Positions 47,641-61,000 of a stretch of 64,000 nt of DNA are shown here, piece by piece. The stretch is from Metopolophium dirhodum (taxonomy: Eukaryota > Arthropoda > Insecta > Hemiptera > Aphididae): the NCBI RefSeq assembly GCF_019925205.1, contig NC_083560.1:50204270-50268269 (forward strand), read 5' to 3'. The first letter of the stretch is position 1, and the number at the start of each line of letters is the position of its first letter. The translations under genes were made by a program, and so were the position numbers. Below the pieces are notes generated by a model, which worked only from the letters and a program-made list of their open reading frames with translations, had not been told where the DNA came from and did not search any database.

Positions 47641-48080
47641 AACAAACGGTCTACATCGATTGATGTAGGTAATGGGGGGAGTACTTCATATTAGTTACAC
47701 CAAGTGGTGTGAGTTCAACGTTCAGAGATTCTATGGGATTTAGTCCTGTATGACGTACGTTTCTAATTATTTTCATACTTTTCAGTCCATAATTTTTCTT
47801 GTATACATGTGCACAATTGTCTCTAAATAAATTTCCTATGTGTTCTTGTGATTTTTCTAATTTATTTTGTGCTTCTTCGACAATATATAAGCTTTCTGAC
47901 ATGGGCATATTTCAAGTTTCCAGTTGTTTTATCGTATGTATCAAAAAAACAAAATTCGCGAATATTTTTAAATTAACAATTTCCATCAAATTAACTTTTT
48001 TGGTAGGGATGCTAGTTTCTAGATTTGAAATTATTTGTTTATTATTTTCTAAATGTCAACAATAATATTGAGTGGCTTCT
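47640..48080 (-). pseudogene. Possible hAT-like transposase C-terminal fragment
   Basis: On the minus strand one reads LTRLEATQYYCQHLENNKQ.., then FLIHTIKQLE, and, from 47908, ESLYIVEEAQNKLEKSQEHIGNLFRD and KSMKIIRNV. The layout (IKxLE, then xxLxxSxxxVEExxxxL, then a Gly/Val-rich spacer) resembles a widespread uncharacterised hAT group in aphids, in which a 'YKYAPITS..VERSFS' block follows; here only MKYSPH remains. The match is from general impression and stops are present. Confidence 0.35.
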
Positions 48081-48519
48081 AATCTCGTTAAAATAGGCTC
48101 TGAAGGGTTTAATTATTGTAAGTATGCAGCTATCTTATTATTTCAGGAACTTGCAACTTTAGGCATTTTAAGCAGTTATTTAAAACAATTCACAAATTCG
48201 ATGTACGAAGACAAACAAATAACAGCTAAAATACAAATTTCATCTGAACTAGAGTCCGGACATACCGAATATTATACTGAATTGTTACCTATAGGTAGGT
48301 ACTTAGTTATCGACAGCGTATATTATAATAGCGGCATGCCAGCATACCTATATAAGTACCTACGTAAATGCCATTTTGATAACGTAGAGTAATAATTGGT
48401 TGTCGTCAAAAATTACTAATCTTGTTATTTTAGGCTTTTATTGCCTATTAAACTTATTGGCGGCGTATTTAATAGCAGCATATATAGATACGTGGATGCC
48501 GTTTACATAAAGCGGTTAC

Positions 48520-48722
48520 CTAATGTCCGGTGGCGTGTATCATAAAAAAAAACTGGTGTTGCTCAAATAATTTTTGGTGACCTACCCCTCATAATACTGT
48601 TATACCGACCCATAAAATTTCCTATTTTTCTTCTATCAATACCAACCCACCCATATTTAAGGTGTTGCCTGAGCAGCACTTGGACCCAATATGTTCCAAT
48701 GTTACACGCCACTGCTAATGTC
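48520..48722. mobile_element. 187-bp hAT MITE with perfect 8-bp target duplication
   Basis: ctaatgtc flanks the element at 48520-48527 and 48715-48722. The termini are CGGTGGCGTGTATCA at the left and, read inward from the right, CAGTGGCGTGTAACA. Inner sequence is also partly inverted (ggtgttgctca..; tgagcagcacttgg). A CAGTGGCGT start and 8-bp duplication are classical for hAT. Confidence 0.9.
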
Positions 48723-49880
48723 AAAATTCCAAGAAAAATCAAAAATTACCGAAATATTTACAAAATAAGTAATAATTTAAAATACATTTGAGCTTATTTC
48801 AATTTCCTATGATGATCTAAATCGTACACATTTTTTTTATCAGATTATCAATATCTCATTTCATCAAAAATATGTATTTACAATAAAATCCGTTCCCTAT
48901 TCATCATCAAATACTGCAAAGCAGGGATTAAAACCGTTACCAAAATTAGTGGTAATCGGCTCAGACATTTTTCAAAAATTGTTAATCAAATATTTTTTTT
49001 TAAGAATAGTGATAGTTATTATAGTTACCTATCACCAGTATAATAAAGTCCGAGTTTTAACGGTTTTCTGCAAGTGGTTTAAATAACTGCTAACCAATTT
49101 TAACAGATTTAATTAGGTAAGTAGAAACAGCTTTTTATGTCATATTTTTTGGTATCAATTGTGAAGGATTGCAGAAAATGTGTAGAGTTAAAAATGTGAT
49201 TAAATGAGTTATCATTTATTCAAAAAAATATGTGATTCTGAGTCAGAATTTCTGACTTCTGACTATTCGGTTCTGTTCAACCCTTGCACTTCCTAATAGG
49301 TGCCCTTGAGTATAACTTGAATCAATAATTTAATAGGTACTTTAAGAATTATTTTAGACTTTGGTCCCGCACACTACCTAGCAGTTAGGTAGTTTTAAAA
49401 AATGTTTAAATAATAATAATCAAAAAACTAATGTTTCAATGTACCTATAAGATATTTTTGCGTCAACCCTCGATACAAAAAGTTAAGACTTAAAATATAT
49501 ATTATGCCGCTATTAAAATACAAAACTAAGTTAAAATTTTTATAATGATTTATATTTATATTTATAATCATTAAATATTACTTATTACTTATTAAATACT
49601 GAACTACCTACATAATTTTATTTTTTTAAATAATTATACTAAGTATTAATAAATTAATATCAATAAAAACATGCAACTTGAGAATTAAGGTTATGCATAC
49701 TACTGGTACCTATCCTATACTATACTTGACATACACATAAAATATAATAATATATACGTAATATTATTTTATTATTTTAAATTTTTTTATTAGATAAAAT
49801 ACCTAGGGTATTTTAGTATTTACAATCTGTATAATATTTATATACAATACAATAAGTAAATTTGATAGCTAATATAAGGT
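48723..49880. other. AT-rich region, no gene recognised
   Basis: There are no ORFs of note; TAGGTA/TACCTA words are frequent. Confidence 0.4.
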
Positions 49881-49884
49881 ACAT

Positions 49885-50415
49885 AACATGAAATGGCGTG
49901 AGGAGGGAGGCCCACCAGTGTGGATACCATCTAACTTGGGATAGAGAAGTTTTATTTATTTTTAAATTAATGCAGGTCGGGATTAAGATCTCGACACCAG
50001 TGTATTTTTAATCGTCGCGACGTGTGGGTTATTTGGAATGAATTCACTGGCTAAGTTAGAAATCAATTGATTTGTGTGGTTATAACTGTTTTGGTGTGGA
50101 ATTTTTATAGTAATTTTTAGTTGTTTTAGAGACTGTTTCGATTTTAAGATCTTTATCTAGTGAAAGGTTTGAGGACGTACCCTGGCGCAGATGTTATTTG
50201 GCGAAGGGAAATATACTGGAAAACTTGTATAATGTTGAAGGCTTGGCATATCCCCATATTTTGATGCCATAGGCTCAGATAGGTTTTAACATTGATTTGT
50301 ATATTAATAATTTGTTGTCAATAGAGAGTTTGGACTTGAGGATAGGCCGTAATAGATGAAGTCTGGTGTTAGGAACCATTCTTTTAGTTTTAAGGTGTGG
50401 GCTCATATGTAATAG
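49885..50415 (-). pseudogene. Jockey-type LINE fragment (ORF2 C-terminal half, reverse)
   Basis: Minus-strand frames read RPILKSKLSIDNKLLIYKSMLKPI, then YGIKIWGYAKPSTL, then QNSYNHTNQLISNLASEFIPNNP and LLYPKLDGIHTGGPPSS. The order (KxxLYKxxLKPxWxYGIxLWG, then SNxxxIQ, then the C-terminal tail) is that of jockey-clade reverse transcriptase after the palm and thumb. The Trp of the WxYG motif is mutated and several stops occur. It resembles but is not identical to the copy at 44110-44440. Confidence 0.7.
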
Positions 50416-51479
50416 CTATTACTAGTTTGAGCTCACACTAAAATACGTATACGGTATTACGGTATGTCCATTACAATTTAACCGTATGTCGTACCTACCT
50501 ATAATACGTATTTTGAAATTTCATAAACTCATAACTATAATATTAAGTATTTCTTATTATTTATTTGTATATTTTTCTAGAAAATAAACTGAAATAAAAA
50601 TAAACCAACAAACTTGAATATTATAACTTATATTAAAATAAAAGATAAATTCTTAAAAGGTAATTGGTACAAAAAAAATTGTTCCTCATTGTAGGTACTG
50701 GTTACTGGGTAGGTATGCTAAATGAATAATTTTTAGAGATATATCGTTAATCCGTTAAACCACTTTCTAAACTGCCCAGTAGAATCAATAACCGGTTAAT
50801 GAATTTAGCCCTGCTCCAAAATTTTCCAGGCAGATCCTATTATATTTATTAATCCTCGTTTCACTCTTTTTTAATTAAATTGTTCCTAAATGTACGTAGG
50901 TTTATTGTCTTCTCTCATGTTTCCCTTTCTATTGACTAATACCTACATTTGTTGTCAATTAAAGATATTTCTCTAAACATAGTTTTTAGTACCTACATAA
51001 TTTAAATTTTAAACCGTGAGTATATTTCAAATTTTGCTAAATGGCAATTCGTAAATGGGTAGGTATTAAAACGAAATATTTATATACCTAACCTATTATA
51101 ATAGGTAACTATATCATATTATTATTAATTTCTAGGTTTAATCTATTAAATCCATCGCATCATAATGTCCTATTGTTTTCCAATTATTCTTGTCTCTTTG
51201 TTTTTTGTAAAAACAAGTAGGTAGGTGTATTCATTTATATACAAATTAAATAAAATATTGATAGTGGAATACTTTTCTATTGTAGGTATGATGTATGGAT
51301 AGTAACAATCTAGGTCCGTCTGTTTATAATAGATATCTACTATTCGTTTCTATATATAGCCGACATAGGTACATCATTTCACAAGATTTATTGGACATTT
51401 TCAAATTCCTACGATTAATAGTTTTTGAATTACAAAAGCAATTATTACTTATTTAAAATCGTAACATTTCATTTAAATA

Positions 51480-52720
51480 TCAGATTTCATCAAAATTTTA
51501 ACTTCAATTGTCTATAAATAAAAATGTGTGCCTGTATATTATATTTTATATATTATAGAGTTATTATAAAATTAACTATCCAATCTATCTGTACACCAAA
51601 ACTCACCTTGAATTAAAGTCTCAAGCCTTAAACGTATTAAAATTAAACATTTTATGAATTTGAAAGTACAAAATATTTGAAATTTAAACTTCTTATGGTT
51701 GCAAAATAATAGTTGTGCAAATGTATTTTGATATATTTTTTAAGAAAAACGAATAAGAAAGTTGAAACATTGTACCTATTACATTTTTGAGCTTTTTGGA
51801 CCAAAAAATATGTATTTTACTTACATAGATTTAAATATTATAATTTAAATTTAAATTTTAGATTCTGGGCGAAGTAAGAATGTATTGATTTTACAATGAA
51901 GTGTATTTTTCTTTTTTGTCTGTGTACACGAAAAGTAGTCGAAATGATACTTCGATTTTCTTCAACAGTATCTTATTTGGTGGGAATATGAATCTAGTTA
52001 GTGCATTGTGAAGGTCAAAATTTAATATTCCAAATAGTTTTCAAAAGCGCAGGGAAAAACGAAATTAAAATTAAGGAAAAACGGGAATTTTTACGCAAAA
52101 TCGAATTTGGTTCTTGGTGTAACCGCAGATATATAAAAAATTTTATATATCTGTTGTGTAACTCTAGGAAAATAAGCATAGACACATAGAACCATACATG
52201 AAATTTTAACTGAATGTTTATATTAGCAATTTCTATACACCATAAAATGTTTAAAATATTTCGATTTGTTTTGAGCTGATGGTGATACATTTTCAGTTTC
52301 CAATTTTTTTAGTTTTTTTCTATAATTTATGTCAATAAAATTTTATTCATGGGATCAAAAAGCTTGAAAATTGAGAATTGCTAACATATTGTTACAATGG
52401 TAGTTGAAAATTGTTATAAACACATGGTCACAATTTTTTTTTATAAGTATTTAAAGTTCAAATTTTGACAAAATACGTAAAAATCACGAAAATGTGTAAA
52501 TTATTTTGAATTAGAAATTCATAAGTTTGTCTACATTTAACAAAAAAAAAAAGTCTACCGGAAAGCCAAATTAAATTTTTATGAGCGTTTGAAGTTCAAA
52601 TTTTTACAATATTGGATATTCACTCGATTTCTCAAGTAGTGAATTCAAATGTATCAAATTACGCTCACAACTTGTACCTACTGTACAACAAAGCAACACC
52701 CACTTGCCCACCTTTTATTC
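51480..52720 (+). repeat. Repeat R1 copy (forward), with a small reverse fragment at its left
   Basis: From 51862 the copy has the R1 5' end (gattctgggcgaagtaagaatgtattgattttacaatga; ttgtctgtgtacacgaaaagtagtcg) and runs to 'actgtacaacaaagcaacacccacttgcccacc' at 52712. At 51486-51535 a short reverse R1 piece is visible. This is the best copy for defining both R1 ends. The overlapping short ORFs at 52001-52290 are not genes. Confidence 0.8.
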
Positions 52721-55066
52721 ATTATTATCTGAGTTTCTCAAAATAAGCCAATATAATTTGAAAATTATACAAGGTCAAGAAAATGCAAATATAAATATTC
52801 GAGATAATATTTCTAATTACTAATGTTATTCCTATCTAGTAAATGATAGACAATTACAATAAAAGAAAAACAAAACGGATGTTGTTGTAAGCTGGGATTT
52901 TGTAAATATTTGTGTGTTCCAGCAAGGGGGTTTGTTAGTTTTTTCCCAATTTTTAGGAAAAGTACTGCAACCTTCATTGTTTATTCAAAATATGCGGCTG
53001 TCAATATTTATACATAATCCTCTCTAGTTAAGCAGTAGTTGGTTAGCTATTCCCATTACACAAATTGGTCTTGAGATCTGGATTGTTGAATCAATATAAA
53101 TAAAGTTTTCTGAGTTATATTTTACAGGTCCTAAAAACTTATGACCTGTGTTCATAAATTAACATAATGAAACATGATATAGCAACATATAAATAGGTTT
53201 ATTAAATGGTTTAAATAGTAATATTATACAGTACACTATCACCTGAATAACCTTATTCTTAAGAGTGGTACATTGAAGATTGCAGGAGTAGTGAGAGTAC
53301 AAGTCAATACAATTGAATTATTATGAATTATTTTTAAAGTAGGTTATTATACCTATAATAAATAAAATTATTAATTATACATAAAAATATAGAGATGAAT
53401 GTTATCTGATAGTTTCTACTATGTGATTCAAACTCAACTTCTGTGTATGCCAATAATGTACATACTCATACTCTATGTTCCCGTGTTTTATTAACCTAAG
53501 CGGCTTTGCCGAGTGAGACATAAATTACGAGTTAGTAATTTGTTAATTGTTACAGTTCTGACTATTTTATTTTGTCGTATTTAATACTGTTGACTTGCAA
53601 TGGCTTACTAGATACAATTTGCTACCGGAAATCAATGTCATCTCCAAATCTGAAGACTGAAACAAATATTCAGCTCTAAAACATGACGTTAAACACTAAA
53701 GAAAACACTAATCATTGTTCCACTCAGAATCTAAAAGAATATTTTTTAAAAATTACACAGTTTTGTATAATATTCCCATTTGAATTAAAAAAAAAATAAT
53801 TTAGGTATAAAATCTGTGGAATATTGATTGAAAATAAGTTTATTTTTCGTGTATAATGCAATATTCTGTACAAAGTATAATTTTGTATGGAGTGCAAAAG
53901 TGCAATACTTTTTTGTTAACCATATGATATAGGTACTAGTCATAATCTTAAAATGGACCAGCACTTATAAAAGCATGTTTTACTTCATAGGTACTTAAAT
54001 GTAGTCTAGATTCTAGACTCAGGAATAAACAATAATAAACATCTATTTATAGTTATTATTAATTTTGTAACGTATATATTTTATGAACATGAAACATAAT
54101 TATATGTATAACATTATTGAAAAATAAATAATAATTTATTTCTAACATCAATAAGAATAATAAACAGTTGATCATAATAGACAAACAGTGCATTTGAAGC
54201 TTATTAATATTATTTGTAGTACATAATTTTCAACATATAACGTGGACATAATGTTTTTGAATATAAAAATAGTAACAACACTTTTAAAACAGATGTTAAG
54301 TAAAAATCTCTTAAGAGCAAAATAATATATCTAGAGGTTTTGGTACTATAAGTTATAATAAAGAATGCATTTTCTAAAATAAAACTAACTCTGTCATAAT
54401 ATATTTAATTGAAAATAGTATAGACATTAAACATAATTACTGACAAAGTTATTTATTAATATTAAATATATCAATTAACAATTAAAACATGCTAACAGAA
54501 ATATTTATGGCATAATATGATTATTCTAGTTTGAGAATTAATTATATAGCAATTCTGATGGAAGATTTAACTATTAAAGCAAAACGCTAAATTAAATATA
54601 TATAATACTTGAGACTTTTTGGATTAAAATTATGCCTGTGATTTAATTAACTAGTTAGTACAATGGTAACAAAACATTCATCAAAATGTTCATAAGTATT
54701 GTTTGATAAAGTATATTCAATTTAAACTATGTATGGCACTACATAAAAATTACAATTACTTTATTACTAGGAACTCATTAATTCATAATAACAAAGTAGC
54801 AAACCACACAATTATTGCTATTAATAACAGTGATAATAATAAAAGGTGATAAAAAAAAATTCTATAATACATTATGTTACTAATTAAAATAGTTTAAATA
54901 GAATGTCATTTTGTATCAATAATGTATAATATTTATAAACCTAGAAATGAAACTTACTTTTTAACAAGGTATTCGTTGATATAAGTTTTTTTTAAACTTA
55001 ACTACTATTATCGGAATGTTATGTTGTTAAATTATAGTAAAAAATAATCTTGTTTACAACATACAT
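52721..55066. other. Region 3' of the armadillo gene
   Basis: AT-rich sequence without another gene. The minus-strand 3' UTR of the armadillo gene must begin at 55066. Several possible AATAAA signals (TTTATT on the plus strand) exist, and I cannot choose among them. Confidence 0.4.
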
Positions 55067-58000
55067 TTAGTCAGATAGAGCGTTGTAGATTTTTTGTGCA
55101 CGCACTCGAATCTCTTCATTTTTATGCTGTTTCATCAATACTAAGCTTTTTGTGCGTATTTTCTCTACCACGTTAACACCATAAATGTTAGCATACCTGC
55201 TAAACAAACTGATATATAAAACATTTACATTTAAATTTATTATTTCATTAAAAACTAATTATATTACATTAGGTATAAATATATATATATAGATATTAAA
55301 TACCGAGCAGAGAATGTATTAGTATAAATAAATTTAGTTTTACAAGGAGTTTTGGTTTTTAACGATTTTTAGTTTCTTAACAGAGTGATAAATGTTTCAT
55401 TCTACAAAGATATTTCATATTTTGTTTCGTGTTTAATATTTTTATTTATGAAATTTATCAAAATAACGATTATATGGAAATTATTTTTATATATAACATA
55501 TTAGGCTTGAAAATGTAATACACAATTAAGTTAATATATTTTTTATAACTTATGAGTGATTAGAGTTTGACGTCATTGGATATTCGCACATAAACTAACA
55601 ATTTCTACTCAATTTGTTCTTTTGTTTTAATTCTAAAAAAATTATTGATAGAAAATTTAAACATTTCATTATTGCTTTGGTTATCATTTTTTATCAACAA
55701 TAACATTTATAAATGTTTGTTAAAATATTTACGCTTGGTCAAAAAGCTTAAAAATTTAGAACATGATTTTTCATATTCTCAAGTTTAATTTATAGGAATT
55801 TAAAAATGTAGAAAATACTCAATTATTTTACATGAGTTTTAAATACATGTTTTCACAAAACTTGTAAATTATTTTGCAGTTAGAAATGTAAAAAAATTTC
55901 AAATTTTATAGTCAAAGCTGAACATTTAATACAAGATTCCTGAAAGTAGTACAATAAAATAAAAAAATCTAAATGATATATAAGTATTATTTTTTTTTTT
56001 ATAGACATGAAATTCATTTTATTGATAAAATTGGATTTTAAAACAAAAAATAGCAAGTTTAGTTATTATTATGTAATTCAAAAAATATTATGTTAAGGGA
56101 TTTGAAACTATTTGCCACTCAATACATTATTATTTACTATACACAATGAAATTGTTTTTAAATATTTAGTTGAATTTTAAGCTATACCAGTAACCTGCTA
56201 TTCACACTGTTTTGTAGCACATTGGTATTGACATGGTTGATAAATTATTATATAGGTAATATATAATTATATTTGTTTTTGGCAAAAATGTATTCTACGT
56301 ATACTATATTAATAATAAAAATAATTTACAAATAGAAATAAAGATAGAATATAAAATATCTTTAGAATGGTGTTACCTACTCAAATTTGATTTTCAATAC
56401 AAAGATTATATCAATACAAAGACTTATCATTGAATTTAAATTTAACACAACCTTACATTAACCTATTCAATGTACTAGACAAAATTAATTAGCATTGTTG
56501 GTTATTAATAGAGAAATTCCTATTCAACCTGAAGAAATTCATGATATTATGTCAAAGTAGTCGAAAAAATAGACAAGTTTATACAACACAAATTATTGAG
56601 AGCACAACTGGATGCACTTGATACTCAATATACAGTAAACCGACTTCTCAGTTTTTGTTTTTAAATGAAAATGCACATATATTTCTTTTTACTAGACTGG
56701 AATTTATATTTTTAGATAAACATTTAATTCGACATGAATATTAATTTTATTCAAACAATGAAAACTAACATAAAGGCAACATTAAAAATAATAATAATGA
56801 ATAAATTTATAATAAAATAGTGGAGTAAAATTTGGAAAATATTAATTGCTATTAATCACAAAGAAATAATTTTCACAATAGAAACTAAAAAAATTCAAAT
56901 AATTTTGAGTAAGCATATTTTAAAGGAAAATAGTTCTCTAGATTTTAACATCATAATTCATAAAACATTTTATTTTAACCTTTATTAGGACATAAAAGTC
57001 TGGTCTCTAACAATGATCATGTTATATTCCATATAATTAGTAAAATTTTTTAAAAATTAATACCGTAGTCAAATAAGAAGTGTTGTCGAACTAACATATT
57101 TTGATTAAATTATAAATATTTGTTTAGACGAGAAAGCTAATTGATAAAATTTGTTTATGAAATTTTACTTAGTTTTTAGCAGCATAAGAGGGATAAAAAA
57201 AAGAACTATCTACTTATGATTTTTGAACTCATAATAAAAATGTATTTAGGCTTTGTACAATGTTTACACTTACATAGTATCAGGAGCTGCAGCTTTGTCT
57301 TCCACAGGCAAATCTAATACAGGATCCAATTCCATTGCTTTTACGGCATCAGTAAGATTGCTAAATAATGTTACAACTCTAAGTAGAATGTCTTCATTTT
57401 CATTCAAGTGCAACATGGACAATAGTTTTTTGGGAGCCTAATACAATAGAAACAATATGAATTAATATCTTATATAATATTATGATTATCTTCAATATTA
57501 AAAGACGAATGAATATAACAAATTTCACATAACATCCTAATTACACTTCTATCTATATTAATGGAGTATGATAAAATTAAAAACAAGGTACACACATTAT
57601 CAATATCAATAATAAATAACATACTTGTCCACCTAAAAGATGTGGAATCATATCATCATTACAAGATAAGTTGATTAATAGTTTTAAGCATTGGAGAACA
57701 ACTTTGTTATTTTGGCTCTCTAATAAACCATATAATGTATGTATAGCCGGTTGCAATTCACTATGCCACATATGGAATACTGCAATGTTGGTCATAGTTG
57801 ATAAACAATTGTAAATAATCTCATCCGAATCCATCATTTTCATTAGGGCTAATAACATTGGAATTGTCTCCTGAAAATCATATTAACATCTTCATTAATA
57901 TAACAATATAAAAATAAAAATGTACATAAGTATAATTAGTATAGTTAGGTCTTTTAAAACTAAATATAAATTCAAACAACTTAAATTTTCATTTTTTTTA

Positions 58001-61000
58001 TCTAACCTTCATTTCTTTTGAATTGTTTTTGTTTAAAGCCAAATTTCCTAATGCCACAAGTGCTGTTATTTGAACAGATTCTTCGGGATGGTAAATCAAC
58101 TGCTGAAGTTGACTCAAGTATCCAGCTTCTCTCATTACTTCCTTAAAATAAAAATAATAAATATATTATTTAGGGATGGTCAAAATGGATTTATTCCAAT
58201 TGATTTTAAATCCTGTTACAGTTCTAATAAATAATTTAGAAGATTCATTCTATTAAAATATTACGAGGGACATCCTGAAAGTAAGATTACAACATGTGTT
58301 AAAGATAAAATATGCATATATTTTAATGAAATGTACAGAATGTAATAAGCCAAAAGATGTTATTATTTCTCAAAAAAAAATTGTCATTAAGGTCAATGCT
58401 TTTTGGAAACCTGAGCACCAGCTTTTGTATGTTTACTGAAAATGGTAATCTGATTACGCCAGGTATGGGGAGTAATGTGGGTGGGTAACAATAACCCATC
58501 CAAATGTAACGAGCCGGTCCTGAGTGAGCCAGGCAGTATGATGTCTGACGTTGTCATGAAGGAGTAACACACCAAAAGTTAGCATTCCCTTCTCTTTATC
58601 TTTGATTTTTTTTCAACTTCTTAAGTCTCATAGTATACAGCAGCATTGATGATGGTGGGTTTGGGCATAAAATCCACCAATAAGCTCTAACTTTCAAAAG
58701 ACAGATGCTATGCTCTTCCACTCTGAAAACTATTTGTATGACGGACAATGAGTATGCAGCCACTGTAGACACTGCCTTTTTGACTCAGGTATACCCAGGT
58801 TTTGTCATCAGTCAAAATTAAATCGAGAAAGGATTCACGCTCACAAACATAACGTTTAGTTTAAGTCGAAACTGTAGTGGATGAACTGGTTGAAAACATT
58901 TAAACATTTCATAATGGACTGAGTCGATTGATGGCTTATTTTTCACTTTTAGGAGCCCTTCAACACGTCACAGCTGCAAACTTTGAAAAAATAAAATGTT
59001 TACGTCTTACACGGCCCTTGTAATCTTAGTTTCTGGATATCCTTCATACATAGAGATTTATAATACCTTATAATTTGTCTATACAAATAAGTTTTTATTA
59101 TAAGTATTTGCGTTCTACACCAAAGATGCCCAAAAATGCTATTAATAAACTAAATTATTTTCAAGTTTGTAAAATCAGCACATGATCATCTCCAATAATT
59201 TGAGAAAATGTACATACAAATATGGTGCTAATGGCCTAACTGTCAAAACAGAAGTATTGTTTTCATGATTAATAACAACAATTTTAAAATTATTTTAATA
59301 CTTCTAGTATACTAGTACATCAATGTCTAGAGGGTAGAAAAAAATTTTTAATTTCTATCAAGCTATACAAATAGTAAATGTGTATACATATATATAATTA
59401 GACATTTTAAGTCTAATTTATAAATCTGTACTACTACACTCACTAAAAAATATTAAGATAGATAAATATAATTAAGTGTTTATATTTTATATTAAGGAGT
59501 TTAATAAAATAAAATCATATTCATACTTGGTTCGGAGTAAATGTTGCTAAATTACTAACAGTCACAAGTACTTTTTCAAGTACTAGAATATCTCTGGATC
59601 CCATCAATAATAATAAATTTTTAGCTTCATTCGGTTCCATAGGTCTAAAAAAATTTGAATCAATATAATTAGATATTAGTTGTCTATTAAATAATTATTT
59701 AATAAATAACACATTAATGCAAAATGTTATATTTACCTATTCAACAAAGATGGTTGGTTAATCTTTTCAAATTCTTCCATATCTTGATTAGATTGGCTTA
59801 CAGAAAGTCTGTGTTCACCTGGTTGTGGGGATTTTCTTCTTAAAGACCTGTTGGAACTTTTTCTTCTTAACGGTGTGCCAAAATTTGATTCCAATGCATA
59901 ATTATCACACAGCCTTAGGTTTTCAGTGGATCGACTTCCTAATATATGTCTAGCATCTACAGGACTCATTATTCTAGGTGAATTCCATGGTGATGCCTAA
60001 TCCATAAAAGTAAAAAAATTTACATAGTTATACATTATACTGAAATATTTTTTTTAGTAAAATATTGAAAATTGCATTGAAGTACCTATATATTGAAGTA
60101 TTAATTAAAATACTGAATTTGGAATACCTACTTTACTTTTTAAGTATTCTGAATACTTTTTTTCAAAATTAAATAGTTTAAGCCAACAAAAAATAATTCT
60201 ATATTATTATAATATATTTTTTTTTATGTATTTCTGGAAATAGTTAAGATACTATAGGTACACATTTTAAATCAACTTAACCTTATGTTCCTTGTATGTT
60301 ACTGGAAATGTTGACAATTTAGGAAATTATGACAATTCTTAATAAAGGAATACAATTATATCATTGCCTAGGAATTTGCATCATTTCTGTAGTTTATTAG
60401 GCAATACAGGGTGATTCATAAAGCGTAAAACACTCATTATCTCAAAAAGTATTAATGTTTTTGAAAATATTTTTTTACATAGTTTCAAGTTGTTAAAAAA
60501 ACTAAGTTCTTATTAAAAATTATATTTTTAAATATTTTTTATCTATATAATTTTTTAAGTTTTTTACTTTTTTGAATGACAGCATAGAGTTTTAAATTCA
60601 GAAGCAGAATATTTTTCTAAGTATTTTGATTCATAAAAATCTAATTTAGGGCGAGTAGTCTATGAGGTATAAGCATTTAAAGTTTAGATGTGCGGAGTGG
60701 AGTGGTATGGGGTTACCCCGCAAATGTGTGTCCACAACTCTGCTTGTCTAAACCTTAAATACTTATAACTCATAAACTACTTGACCTAAATTCGATATTT
60801 ATGTATTAAAATACTTAGAAAAATATTCTGCTTTGGAAAATGAAATTAAAACTCTATGCTGTCATTCAAAAAAGTAAAAAACTTAAAAAAAATATAATTT
60901 TTTAATAAAAATGTTGTAACTTGAAACTATGTAAAAAAATATTTTCAAAAACATTAATACTTTTTGAGATAATGAGTGTTTTACGCATAATAAATCACCC

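Noticed and set aside
48072..48392. 106-codon plus ORF (MASNLVKIGSEGFNYC..)
   Set aside because: It opposes and partly overlaps the minus-strand hAT-like fragment; no motif, and it contains repeated TAGGTA-derived residues. Kept out as probable chance.
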